A stretch of DNA of 44,882 bases from Streptomyces triticirhizae (GTDB taxonomy: Bacteria > Actinomycetota > Actinomycetes > Streptomycetales > Streptomycetaceae), in NCBI RefSeq assembly GCF_003696235.1, contig NZ_RFFJ01000025.1, positions 1-44,882 on the forward strand, written 5' to 3'. Shown piece by piece: positions 32,521 to 40,484 of this stretch (its first letter is position 1; each line of letters opens with the position of its first letter). The notes under the pieces were generated by a model that saw only the letters and a list, made by a program, of their open reading frames with translations, made no database searches and was not told the DNA's origin. Both the position numbers and the translations under genes were made by a program.

Positions 32521-34668
32521 TCAGCCCAGGGCGTAGACCAGGGCGGCCAGCCGTTCGGCGACGTCGTCCGACGGGACGCCGGGAACGTCGCAGGGCCCCA
32601 GGGACAGCGGCCTCCGATGGCCCGTCAGCCGTCGCCAGGCCGCGTCGGCCGCGTCGGCCTCGGCGGTTTCGGGCCCGGCGTCGTCGGCCCGTCCGCCGGT
32701 CAGCCGCACCCACTGGACCAGTTCGCGCGGCGGGCGCCGCCCCGGCGGTGGGCCGGAGGGGCCGGCCGGGTCGACGATCACCAGGGGCGGCCACGCGCCG
32801 TGCGCGGCGCGGGCCTCGGCCGCGACGCGAAAGGCGGCCGACGCCCCCCGCCGCAGGCCCGCCAGCAGGAACGGGGCAGCGGGAGGCCGCGTGGCGTCGG
32901 GCGGGGCCGTGGGATCGAGCAGCCAGACCGGGCGGGTCTCCTCCAGGGCGGCGATCCAGCCGTCCAGGGCGCGAGCCTCCTCCCGGCCCTCCGCGACGAA
33001 CACCACCGCCGGCACCCCGGGGCGCCCCGCCCGCCGCCGGGTCAGCCGGCCACGGAGCAGCGGGCCGAGGTCGGGCGGGGCGGCGTCGGCCGCCGAGGGA
33101 GCGGGGGCGGAGTGCCGCGTCGCGGCCAGGGCGGCCAACAGGGCCCGGTTCACCTTCCCGTTGACGGTGAGCGGCAGCTCGGGCAGCAGCGCGTAGTCGG
33201 CCGGCCGCATCGCCTCCGGCAGGGCCGCGGCCACGCGCTCCCGGACGCCGGCCAGCAGGCGGCGCGCGGCCTCGGTCGTCGGGACCGGAACGCCCGGGCA
33301 CACGACGGCGGTCAGGGACGCCGTCTCGCCACGGACGGCGACGGGCACGACGCAGGCGGCGGTCAGGGCGGGATGCCCGGTCAACACGTGTTCCACCTCC
33401 GCCGGTTCGACCCGGTGACCACGAATCTTCACCTGCCGGTCCGCCCGGCCCCGGAGTTCGAACTCGCCGTCGGCGCGCCGGCGGGCCAGGTCGCCGGTCC
33501 GGTAGAGACGACCGCCCACCGTCCCGGGCGCGGGTACGAACCGCAGGGCCGTGGCGCCGGGCCTCCCGTGGTAGCCACGGGCCAACGCGACGCCGCCCAC
33601 GCACAGTTCGCCGGTCGCGCCGGCGGGCGCCTCGGCCAGGTCGCGACCCGTGACCCGGGCGGTGACCCCGGCGATCGGGGCACCGGCGGGGAGCACGCCG
33701 GGCTGGGGGCCGGGGGGCAGGAGACGGGAGAGGACATAGAGGGTGGTTTCCGTGGGCCCGTACAGGTGGCGGACGCCCGCCGTGCGGGCCGTCAGCCGGG
33801 CGGCGAGGCGGGGCGAGACCACGTCGCCGCCGCACCACGCCTCCAGGGCGAGGTCACCCGGCCAGCCGGCGAGCAGGAGGATCTCCCACAGTGCCGGTGT
33901 CGCGTGCAGGAAGCGGGGCCGCGTCCGGTCCAGGAGGGCGGCCAGCCGGTGCCCGTCCCCGGCCTCCCCGTCTCCGGCGAGCACGGTCTCGCCGCCGGCG
34001 ACCAGGGGGAGGAACGTCTCCAGGAACGCGATGTCGAACGTCCACCCGGTCACGGCGAGCAGCCGGTCGCCGGGGCGGATGCCGGAGTCGGCGGCCGTCG
34101 CGGTCAGGCAGTTGGCCAGCGCCCGGTGGGTGACCGCGACGCCCTTGGGCTCGCCCGTGGAGCCCGAGGTGTAGAGCAGATACGCGAGTTGGTCCGGGTG
34201 GAGCGCGTCGCGCGCCGCGCACGGGCCGTCCGCGTTCTCTTCGTTCTCTTCGCTTCGGTCGTCGAGGAACGCGGCGGCGGGGACGCTCGCGGTGCCCTCG
34301 GGCAGGCTGGAAGGGGCGTCGGCCACCACGAGGTGGGGGGCGCTGTCGGCGAGGACGCGTGCGGTGCGGTCCGCCGGGTGGTCGGGGCCGAGCGGCACGA
34401 GGACGCGGCCCGCCCGGAGCACCCCGAGGAACAGGGCCACGGTGGCGACGGTGCGGGTGGCGAGCACGGCGACGCGGCCCTCGGGCGGCACGCCAAGGGC
34501 CCGCAGTCGGGCCGCCGCCCGGCGACTGAGCCGGTCGAGCGTCGCGTGATCCAGGGTCGTCCCGGCTGCCAGGACCGCCGTGGCGTTCGGCCGTTCGCTG
34601 GCCCAGCGAGCCACCAGCTCCGGAAGGAGAGGTACGTCCAGGGGCGGGCGATCGACGAGGTCAGGCAC
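32521..34668 (-). CDS. stand-alone adenylation protein with thioesterase-like tail, predicted Hpg-activating
   Basis: 715 residues from a GTG at 34666-34668, overlapping the hmo-hpgT stop by 8 bp. The adenylation domain spans about 1-520: LYTSGSTGEPKGVAVTH, YGPTETTLYVL, YRTGDLAR and LPLTVNGKVNRALL. The hand-read specificity residues are D-I-L-H-W-G-L-L-Y-K, close to the D-I-F-H-L-G-L-L-C-K code known for 4-hydroxyphenylglycine, and the gene directly follows the Hpg genes. No carrier domain (LGGxS) is present. Residues about 545-715 resemble a type I thioesterase (PVWLLDP, PFLLAGLRRGASAAFRVAAE, PPLVIVDPAG), but the GxSxG nucleophile is GLRRG, so it should be inactive. Hpg must therefore be loaded onto a carrier in trans. 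Confidence 0.85.
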   Translation of the reverse strand: MPDLVDRPPLDVPLLPELVARWASERPNATAVLAAGTTLDHATLDRLSRRAAARLRALGVPPEGRVAVLATRTVATVALFLGVLRAGRVLVPLGPDHPADRTARVLADSAPHLVVADAPSSLPEGTASVPAAAFLDDRSEENEENADGPCAARDALHPDQLAYLLYTSGSTGEPKGVAVTHRALANCLTATAADSGIRPGDRLLAVTGWTFDIAFLETFLPLVAGGETVLAGDGEAGDGHRLAALLDRTRPRFLHATPALWEILLLAGWPGDLALEAWCGGDVVSPRLAARLTARTAGVRHLYGPTETTLYVLSRLLPPGPQPGVLPAGAPIAGVTARVTGRDLAEAPAGATGELCVGGVALARGYHGRPGATALRFVPAPGTVGGRLYRTGDLARRRADGEFELRGRADRQVKIRGHRVEPAEVEHVLTGHPALTAACVVPVAVRGETASLTAVVCPGVPVPTTEAARRLLAGVRERVAAALPEAMRPADYALLPELPLTVNGKVNRALLAALAATRHSAPAPSAADAAPPDLGPLLRGRLTRRRAGRPGVPAVVFVAEGREEARALDGWIAALEETRPVWLLDPTAPPDATRPPAAPFLLAGLRRGASAAFRVAAEARAAHGAWPPLVIVDPAGPSGPPPGRRPPRELVQWVRLTGGRADDAGPETAEADAADAAWRRLTGHRRPLSLGPCDVPGVPSDDVAERLAALVYALG

Positions 34669-37234
34669 GGGACACGACTCCTTCCCCGGCGGGCGAAGCG
34701 GGCCGCTCCGGCGTGGTCGCCGGCCCGGCGGGGCCATGGATCTCCGCGTGCCGGTCGCTGACCAGCCGCGCCAGCCGGGTCAGTCCCTCCTCCGCCCGGT
34801 CGGGGGAGAGTTCGCTGAACGACAGGCGCAGGACGTGGTCGAAACAGGTGCGCTCGCCGGCGCCCCGGGCGCCGACGGCGAAGTACCGCATCGGCGTCCA
34901 CAGCACCCCGTAGTCGCCGGCCGAGCGGGCCAGCAGCGCGTCGTCCGCCGGGAAGGGCACGGTGAGCGCAAGGAAGAAACCACCGTCGGGGCGGGTCCAG
35001 GACACCCCGAGCCGTTTCCGCTCCACCGGGGGGAAAAGCCGCTCCAGGGTGGCCAGGACGCGGTGCAACGTGGCGTGGTAGCCGGCCCGTTGCGCGTCGT
35101 TGGCCCGGTGCAGGTCGTGGCCCGAGCGCAGCAGCAGCCCCGCCACGGCGGCCTGGCTGAGCGTCGAGGTGTTCAGGGTGACCATGCCCTTGAGGGCGGC
35201 GAGGTCGTCGGCCAGCAGATGGCGGCCGGTTGCCTCGGCCACCCACTGGTCGGCGACGGCGAAGCCCAATCGGGCGCCGGGGAAGGCGGACTTGGCGAAG
35301 GAGCCCAGCCGGACCACCCGACGAGCGCGGTCGAGGGACTTGAGGGTGGGCTGGGGCGGGGCCAGCGTGAAGGGCCGGTAGGGCGTGTCCTCCAGCAGCA
35401 GCAGGTCCACGTCGGCGGCGGTCGCCAGCAGCCTGGCGCGGGTCGCCGCGTCCAGCGTCGTGCCCCGTGGGTTGGCCGCGTCCGGCACCACGTAGCAGGC
35501 CACCGGCCGCAGCCCACGGGCCCGTTGGGCCAGGGCCACGGCGGCGACCCGTTCGGGGAGCCCGGCCGGGTCGCCGTCGGGAACGGCGGCCACCCGCAGG
35601 TCCAGCAGCCGGGCCGCCCCGGTCGCGCCGACATAGCAGGGCTCGGGAAGCATCAGGACATCGTCGGGCGAGCCGAACAGCGCGCGCAGGGTGAGGAAAA
35701 GCGCCTCCTGGAGGCCGTTGGTGACCACGACGGAAGCGGGGTCGACCGCCGTGTCCTCCTCGGTGCGCAGCAGCCGCGCGACGTGGTCGCGGACCAGGCC
35801 CGCGCTCGGGCCGTACTGGAGGAGGGTGCGCTGCGCCTCCTGTGGGCCCACCCGTGCGCTCAGGTCCGCCAGCCAGCGTCGGACGTCGGCGATGACCTGC
35901 TCGCTGTCGAGCGGTTCGGTCCTGGGCCGGCCCGGCGCGAAGGAGATGGCCTCGGGGTGGCGCAGGGTGATCTCGTTGAGGAAGGACATGGTGCCCAGCA
36001 CCGGGTCCCGCAGGCTGCCGTGCAGGTCATCGACGGCGATGACCTTCTCCCCGACCTCCCCGACCTCCCCGACCTTCCCGACCTCCCCGGTCTCCCCCGC
36101 CGCCGCCCGCGCGGGGGCGGAGGGCGCGGCGGTCGGGGGCCGGGCCGGCGGGGTCAGCAGCGAGACGTCCAGGTCGGCCGCCCGTGGCTGGCCGCTCAGC
36201 AGGAGCGTGTCCTCGAACTCGGCGCACAGCAGCCCCAGCAGGTCCCGCACCCCGTGCTCGCCCCCGACCGCCAGCGCCTCCAGCACCGGGCGGCCGACCA
36301 GAACGCCGGCGCCGCCCAGGGCGAGCGCCGTCGCCACGTCCCTGCCCCGGCGCACCCCGCCGTCCATCAGTACCGGCAGCCGTCCGGCGGCTGCCGCGAC
36401 GGCCTCGGGGAGCACATCCAGGGCGGCAGGCGCACCGTCCAGCTGCCGCCCGCCGTGGTTGGAGACGATGACGGCGTCCGCGCCGTGGCGGGCCGCCAAC
36501 TCCGTGTCCTCCCCGGTCAGTACGCCCTTGACCACCAGGGGCAGCCGGGTCGTCCGGCGCAGCTCGGCCACCACCGACCAGTCAAGGCCCGGGCGGAACG
36601 CGGCGCGGGCGTGGCCGCCGGGGTCGGCGGTCCCGGCGGCCTCGGGCAGGTTGACGGGCCGCAGGGTCGGTGGGACGCGGAAGTCGTTGGCGGCGTCCCG
36701 GTGGCGGCGCCCCAGCCGGGGCGTGTCCACGGTGACGACCAGGGCGTCACAGCCGGCGGCCTCGGCCCGCCGCACCAGCTCCCGGGTGACGTGCCGGTCC
36801 CGGAACACGTAGAGCTGGAACCACAGCGGTGCCGGGGTCAGCGCCCGCAGCTCACCGACGGCGACGCCGGCCATACAGCTCACCACCATGGGCAGCCCCA
36901 GCGCGCCGGCCGCCGCGACGGTGGCACGCTCCCCCTCGGGGTGGCACAGCCCGTGGTAGGCCATGGGGGCCACGGCGAACGGCGCGGCCCAGGTGCCGCC
37001 GAGCACCTCGACCGAGGTGTCGCAGGTGGCGGTGCCGGTCAACACCCGGGGCCGCAGTGTGGTCCGGTCGAACGCCTCGGTGTTGGCCCGCAGGGTTCGC
37101 TCCTCTCCCGCGCCGCCCTGGACGAAGTCCCAGACGTTCTCCGGCAGTCGCTCGCGCGCCGCGCGGTGGTAGTCGGCCGCGGTGCGGGGCCGGAGCGCCC
37201 GGCCCGGGCGGACGGGGCGGGTGGGGGCGGTCAC
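34661..37234 (-). CDS. hmo-hpgT: 4-hydroxymandelate oxidase / 4-hydroxyphenylglycine transaminase fusion
   Basis: 857 residues from a GTG overlapping the hmaS stop (GTGA). Residues about 15-365 form an FMN-dependent alpha-hydroxy acid oxidase (Hmo): TAADYHRAARERLPENVWDF, APMAYHGLCHPEGE, WFQLYVFRDRHV and VIVSNHGGRQLDGAPAALD with the catalytic His and Arg. A Gly/Glu/Val linker joins residues about 415-840, the fold-type I PLP aminotransferase HpgT (RTLLQYGPSAGLVRDHVAR; VTNGLQEALFLTLRALF; RLGSFAKSAFPGARLGF with the PLP Lys). Together they convert 4-hydroxymandelate to 4-hydroxyphenylglyoxylate and then Hpg. In CDA and vancomycin clusters these are separate proteins; the fusion should couple the steps. 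Confidence 0.93.
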   Translation of the reverse strand: MTAPTRPVRPGRALRPRTAADYHRAARERLPENVWDFVQGGAGEERTLRANTEAFDRTTLRPRVLTGTATCDTSVEVLGGTWAAPFAVAPMAYHGLCHPEGERATVAAAGALGLPMVVSCMAGVAVGELRALTPAPLWFQLYVFRDRHVTRELVRRAEAAGCDALVVTVDTPRLGRRHRDAANDFRVPPTLRPVNLPEAAGTADPGGHARAAFRPGLDWSVVAELRRTTRLPLVVKGVLTGEDTELAARHGADAVIVSNHGGRQLDGAPAALDVLPEAVAAAAGRLPVLMDGGVRRGRDVATALALGGAGVLVGRPVLEALAVGGEHGVRDLLGLLCAEFEDTLLLSGQPRAADLDVSLLTPPARPPTAAPSAPARAAAGETGEVGKVGEVGEVGEKVIAVDDLHGSLRDPVLGTMSFLNEITLRHPEAISFAPGRPRTEPLDSEQVIADVRRWLADLSARVGPQEAQRTLLQYGPSAGLVRDHVARLLRTEEDTAVDPASVVVTNGLQEALFLTLRALFGSPDDVLMLPEPCYVGATGAARLLDLRVAAVPDGDPAGLPERVAAVALAQRARGLRPVACYVVPDAANPRGTTLDAATRARLLATAADVDLLLLEDTPYRPFTLAPPQPTLKSLDRARRVVRLGSFAKSAFPGARLGFAVADQWVAEATGRHLLADDLAALKGMVTLNTSTLSQAAVAGLLLRSGHDLHRANDAQRAGYHATLHRVLATLERLFPPVERKRLGVSWTRPDGGFFLALTVPFPADDALLARSAGDYGVLWTPMRYFAVGARGAGERTCFDHVLRLSFSELSPDRAEEGLTRLARLVSDRHAEIHGPAGPATTPERPASPAGEGVVSRA
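36047..36092. repeat. 9-bp tandem repeats at the Hmo/HpgT junction
   Basis: Four to five near-identical CTCCCCGAC units encode the GEVGKVGEVGEVGEK linker between the oxidase and aminotransferase domains. The repeat sits exactly at the fusion point, suggesting linker growth by slippage. Confidence 0.85.
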
Positions 37235-38271
37235 CGGCTCGACGCCCCGGCGGCCTCGGTGCGCCGCACGGCCTCGTAGAGGGCGCGGATGTTGGCGCTG
37301 CCGAAGCCGCGGGCGCGCTCACGCTGGATCAGCTCGTAGAAGAGGCCGCCGTCGCGGTGCGGGGAGCGGGTGAAGATCTGCAACAGATGCCCCCACTCGT
37401 CCTGGTCGAGCAGCACCCCCGCCGAGCGGATCGCCGCGAGCCGCCCGGCCGGTGCGGCCCCGGTCTCGACGAGCCGGTCGTAGTAGGCGTCCGGCGTGGA
37501 CAGGAAGTCCACGCCGCGCGGCCCGAGCCGGCGCACCGCGTCGACCACGTCGTCGACGAGGAAGGCCAGGTGCTGGACGCCCGGGCCCCCGTTGGCGGCG
37601 AGGAACGCGTCGATCTGGCCCGGGGCCCGCGTCGCGTCCGGCTGGATCATGGTGAAGGTGACCGAGCCGGCGGGGTCGCGCACCACCAGGGACTCCATCG
37701 CCTGGTCGCCCACCTCGGTGTACTCCGAGGAGAAGCGGTTCAGGCCGAACGCGCACCCGTAGTGCGTGGCGGTGGACTGAAGCGTGCCGGCCGTCAGGCA
37801 GACCGCGACATGGTCCAGCTGGCGCGCGGTGGCCGGGCGCGCGGCCCCGGTGGTCCGCCAGTCGCCGGGCGGCAGCGGTGCCGTCGGGGGCACCAGGGTG
37901 TGCGAGACGGACCCGAACCCGCCGACGCGGGCGGTCGGTTGGTCCCCGGTGGGCGGGCGCAGCGGGGCCGCCCCGGCCGCGACCGCGCGGCCGTAGGCGG
38001 CCGGCACGTCGCGGCAGCCGAAGGCGATGTCGACGACGCCCTCCCCGTGCCGCGCCAGGTGGGCGGCGACCTCGTCCGCGGGGCCGGTGGGCGCGGTCAC
38101 CACCAGCCGCACCGACCCGCCGGTGAGCAGGGTCGACCTTCTGGCCTTGCCCCCGGGGCCCCGGTGGGAGACCGCGGTCGGCGTGAAGTCCAGGGCGGAC
38201 GTGAAGTGGGCGAGGGCCTCGGCGTCGTCGTGGACGTACAGCTCGACATGGGCGAGCGAGTCGGCGGTCAT
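37231..38271 (-). CDS. hmaS: 4-hydroxymandelate synthase
   Basis: 346 residues from the ATG at 38269-38271, preceded by GGAG. It is a two-domain vicinal-oxygen-chelate dioxygenase. The iron ligands are H154 (QLDHVAVCL), H234 (GVQHLAFLVDD) and E313 (LFYELIQRERARGFG), the same spacing as H161/H241/E320 of the vancomycin-producer HmaS (offset 7). It converts 4-hydroxyphenylpyruvate to 4-hydroxymandelate, the first step to Hpg. The SSEYTEVGDQAMESLVV and FLVDD segments and the short C-terminus fit HmaS better than tyrosine-catabolic HPPD, and the Hmo-HpgT partner that follows confirms the pathway. It is the first gene of the minus-strand operon. Confidence 0.93.
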   Translation of the reverse strand: MTADSLAHVELYVHDDAEALAHFTSALDFTPTAVSHRGPGGKARRSTLLTGGSVRLVVTAPTGPADEVAAHLARHGEGVVDIAFGCRDVPAAYGRAVAAGAAPLRPPTGDQPTARVGGFGSVSHTLVPPTAPLPPGDWRTTGAARPATARQLDHVAVCLTAGTLQSTATHYGCAFGLNRFSSEYTEVGDQAMESLVVRDPAGSVTFTMIQPDATRAPGQIDAFLAANGGPGVQHLAFLVDDVVDAVRRLGPRGVDFLSTPDAYYDRLVETGAAPAGRLAAIRSAGVLLDQDEWGHLLQIFTRSPHRDGGLFYELIQRERARGFGSANIRALYEAVRRTEAAGASSR

Positions 38272-38331
38272 CTCAGCTCCAGAAACGGACGGTGGAGGTG
38301 CTTGCCTGCCACGCCAGCCTCACCAGGCCCG

Positions 38332-38378
38332 CTATGGCCGGCCTATACCGCCCGGCCCGCCGTATAGGCCGGCCATAG
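38332..38378. promoter_or_regulatory. paired palindromic operator in the hmaS / ATP-grasp divergent region
   Basis: CTATGGCCGGCCTATA (38332-38347) and TATAGGCCGGCCATAG (38363-38378) form perfect 16-bp inverted arms separated by 15 bp. Each arm is itself nearly palindromic around GGCCGGCC, and the centres are 31 bp apart, about three helical turns. This looks like two dimer sites for a regulator controlling both divergent operons. No regulator gene is adjacent. The rest of 38272-38498 holds no gene. Confidence 0.7.
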
Positions 38379-38498
38379 AGGTCTGTCCCAGGCTCCTTCA
38401 CGTCGGGCGGTGCGCCCTCGGACACGGATCGTGTCGGGTGCCTCGCCCTGCCCACCAGGCGTCCACACCGTCCACCGCGTCGAGAACGGGATGACCAG

Positions 38499-39563
38499 AT
38501 GCGTCAACGAATCCATGTGATCTCCAGCGACAGTGTGGCGGGCTGGCTGCCCGAGTTCCGGGTGGCGGAGGCGGACCGGCCCCGGCTCGCCGCGCCCACC
38601 GACCGCGCCGAGCTGGCCGCCCTGGAAACCGCCCCGGGTGAGCGGGAGTTCGTCTTCGTCTCCGACCACGACACGCTGGCCCGCGACCTGGCGTGGGCCG
38701 GGGAGTTGCGACGGGCGGGCCACCCGGTGCGCTGTCAGTCGGCGACGGCCGTCGGACTCGCCCTGGACAAGGTGGAGATGAAGCGTTTCCTGCGCCGCTC
38801 CGGGGTAGCGACGCCGCCCTGGCGGGCGCCGCGACGCGCGGCGCCCGACTGGCCGATGGCCCCGGCCGACGCCGTCTGGAAGCAGCGCACCGGCACCCAG
38901 AGCCGGGGCATCCGCCTGGGGCGCAGCTCCGACACCCCGTCGGCCGACGAGTACGGCGAGGTCTACCGGGACGGCGTGGAGTTCTCCGTCAACGTCTTCG
39001 CCCGGCAGGGGACCGCCACCGTGCTGCCCCCCGTCTGGAAGGGGCCGACCAGCAGACAGCTGGTGCCGCCCTGGCAGCGCACCCGGCTGTGCGCACCGGG
39101 AACGGTCGCGCCCGAGCTCGCCGCACGGCTGGTCCGGACGGCGGCCGACCTGGCCGGGGCCCTGGAGGCCGACGGCTTCCTGGAGGTCGAGTACCTGGTG
39201 GGCGACGACGGCGTGGCCCAGGTGCTGGAGATCAACCCCCGCGTCTCGGGCACGCTGCGGATGTCGGCGCTGGCCGCCGCCGAGCCGATCCTCTCCTGGT
39301 ACGACGCGCGGCCCCTGCCCGAGTCCCTGCCCGCGCTCCGCTGCGCGGTCGAGGTTCCCCACGCCGGCCCCCGGTTCGTGCTGCCCGAGCGCGGTGTCTA
39401 CGCGACCAGTCGCCTGACCGTGGTCGCCGCGACGCCGCAGGAGTTGCTGCACCGGATCGACGGGCTGCGCGCCCTGGGGGTGTCGGACGCGGCGGTCGAC
39501 GCCCTGCTCGACGAGACCGCCTCGCCCCTCCTCACCGACCTGCCGGCCATGGCTGGTGTCTGA
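38499..39563 (+). CDS. ATP-grasp ligase-like protein
   Basis: 354 residues from the ATG at 38499 (an earlier ATG at 38491 is out of frame). An N-terminal Rossmann-like part is followed by ATP-grasp elements: SATAVGLALDKVEMKRFLRR, VWKQRTGTQSRGIRLG (ATP-binding lysine and loop), GVEFSVNVFARQG, and DGFLEVEYLVGDDGVAQVLE leading to INPRVSGTLRMS with the Mg-binding Glu and Asn. ATP-grasp enzymes join carboxylates to amines or other nucleophiles through an acyl phosphate. The substrate is unknown; it could form an amide or peptide bond outside the NRPS or modify a carboxylate of the product (inference). It is the first gene of the plus-strand operon, opposite hmaS. Confidence 0.82.
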   Translation: MRQRIHVISSDSVAGWLPEFRVAEADRPRLAAPTDRAELAALETAPGEREFVFVSDHDTLARDLAWAGELRRAGHPVRCQSATAVGLALDKVEMKRFLRRSGVATPPWRAPRRAAPDWPMAPADAVWKQRTGTQSRGIRLGRSSDTPSADEYGEVYRDGVEFSVNVFARQGTATVLPPVWKGPTSRQLVPPWQRTRLCAPGTVAPELAARLVRTAADLAGALEADGFLEVEYLVGDDGVAQVLEINPRVSGTLRMSALAAAEPILSWYDARPLPESLPALRCAVEVPHAGPRFVLPERGVYATSRLTVVAATPQELLHRIDGLRALGVSDAAVDALLDETASPLLTDLPAMAGV

Positions 39564-39596
39564 CGGCGGTCCGCACCGGACCGTCCCCCGCTCCCA

Positions 39597-39700
39597 CCCG
39601 CATCCCACCTCCCTCCCGCTCCTCCCTCCCGACCCGTTCCCACCCCTTTCCACCCCTTCCCACCCCTTCCCACCCCTTTCCACCCTTCCTCTCCTTCCTC
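39597..39700. repeat. polypyrimidine tract with 10-11 bp degenerate repeats
   Basis: About 100 bp are almost entirely C and T on the plus strand, including at least five copies of a CACCCCTTCC-like unit (39636-39690). It lies between the ATP-grasp and halogenase-like genes, directly before the AGGAG ribosome binding site at 39705-39709. It could form H-DNA or an unstructured mRNA stretch. Confidence 0.8.
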
Positions 39701-39716
39701 AGACAGGAGCACCACT

Positions 39717-40484
39717 GTGACCACCCAGACCGACCCCACGACCTCGCTCGACGCCCGCATCGGCGCGCATCTGGAGCGCGCGTTCACCCCCGAGCAGGTC
39801 GCCGACATGGCCCGGCACTTCGAGGAGGAGGGCTTCGTCCGGCTCAACGGCCTGGTCCCGGACGACGTCTTCCAGGGGCTGCACGCCGAGGTCGACGCCC
39901 TGGTCGACCGGGCCAGGCGCATCGACATCACCATCCCGACGACCAGCAACACCAAGCGCTCGATGAGCACCGTCCACCAGGGCGCGATCCACGAGCAGTC
40001 CGACCTGATCCCCGAGCTGTACGGCTCGCCGGCCCTGAAGACGTTCCTCGGCCGGGTCGCCGGCGAGGAGGTCATCGACTGCCCCTTCGACGACGAGCAG
40101 TACGTGATCACCCGTCAGTACCGCGCGGGTGACACCCACGGCTGGCACTGGGGCGACTTCCCGTTCACGGTCATCTGGCTGTTCGAGGTCCCGGACCTCA
40201 GCGCCGGCGGCGCCCTCCAGACGGTGCCCCACAGCACGTGGAACAAGGACGACCCGCAGGTTGAGCGGTGGCTGGCCAGCCGCGAGCCGAAGACCTGGAC
40301 GTTCACCTCCGGCGACATCTACTTCCTGCGCAGCGACACCACGCTGCACCGCACCACCCCGCTGACCCGCGACACCAGCCGGGTCATCCTCAACACCTGC
40401 TGGGGCTCGATCGCCGACCTGGGGCGTGAGATGACCCACGAGACCATGAGCGCGATGTTCGGCGGCGCGGAGGACGGCCGATGA
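39717..40484 (+). CDS. BesD-like Fe(II)/2-oxoglutarate amino-acid halogenase (predicted)
   Basis: 255 residues from a GTG at 39717 after AGGAG. The fold is the phytanoyl-CoA-dioxygenase type, but the metal site reads H144-W-G146-D147 with the second His at 211 (SDTTLHRTTP). Gly in place of the usual Asp/Glu opens a site for chloride, the hallmark of aliphatic halogenases. At a constant offset of 7 from BesD (numbers from memory), R81, E127, H141, H144, G146, D147, H211 and N226 correspond to R74, E120, H134, H137, G139, D140, H204 and N219. The equivalents of T221 and W239 seem changed (C228; A246), so the substrate may not be lysine. It likely chlorinates a free amino acid before NRPS loading. 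It overlaps mbtH (ATGA). Confidence 0.82.
   Translation: MTTQTDPTTSLDARIGAHLERAFTPEQVADMARHFEEEGFVRLNGLVPDDVFQGLHAEVDALVDRARRIDITIPTTSNTKRSMSTVHQGAIHEQSDLIPELYGSPALKTFLGRVAGEEVIDCPFDDEQYVITRQYRAGDTHGWHWGDFPFTVIWLFEVPDLSAGGALQTVPHSTWNKDDPQVERWLASREPKTWTFTSGDIYFLRSDTTLHRTTPLTRDTSRVILNTCWGSIADLGREMTHETMSAMFGGAEDGR

Noticed and set aside
37231..38271. Tyrosine-catabolic 4-hydroxyphenylpyruvate dioxygenase
   Set aside because: Metal-ligand spacing and context (overlap with hmo-hpgT) fit hydroxymandelate synthase; no homogentisate genes are present.
39717..40484. Ordinary phytanoyl-CoA-type hydroxylase
   Set aside because: The metal-binding carboxylate is replaced by glycine in HWGD, which matches halogenases instead.
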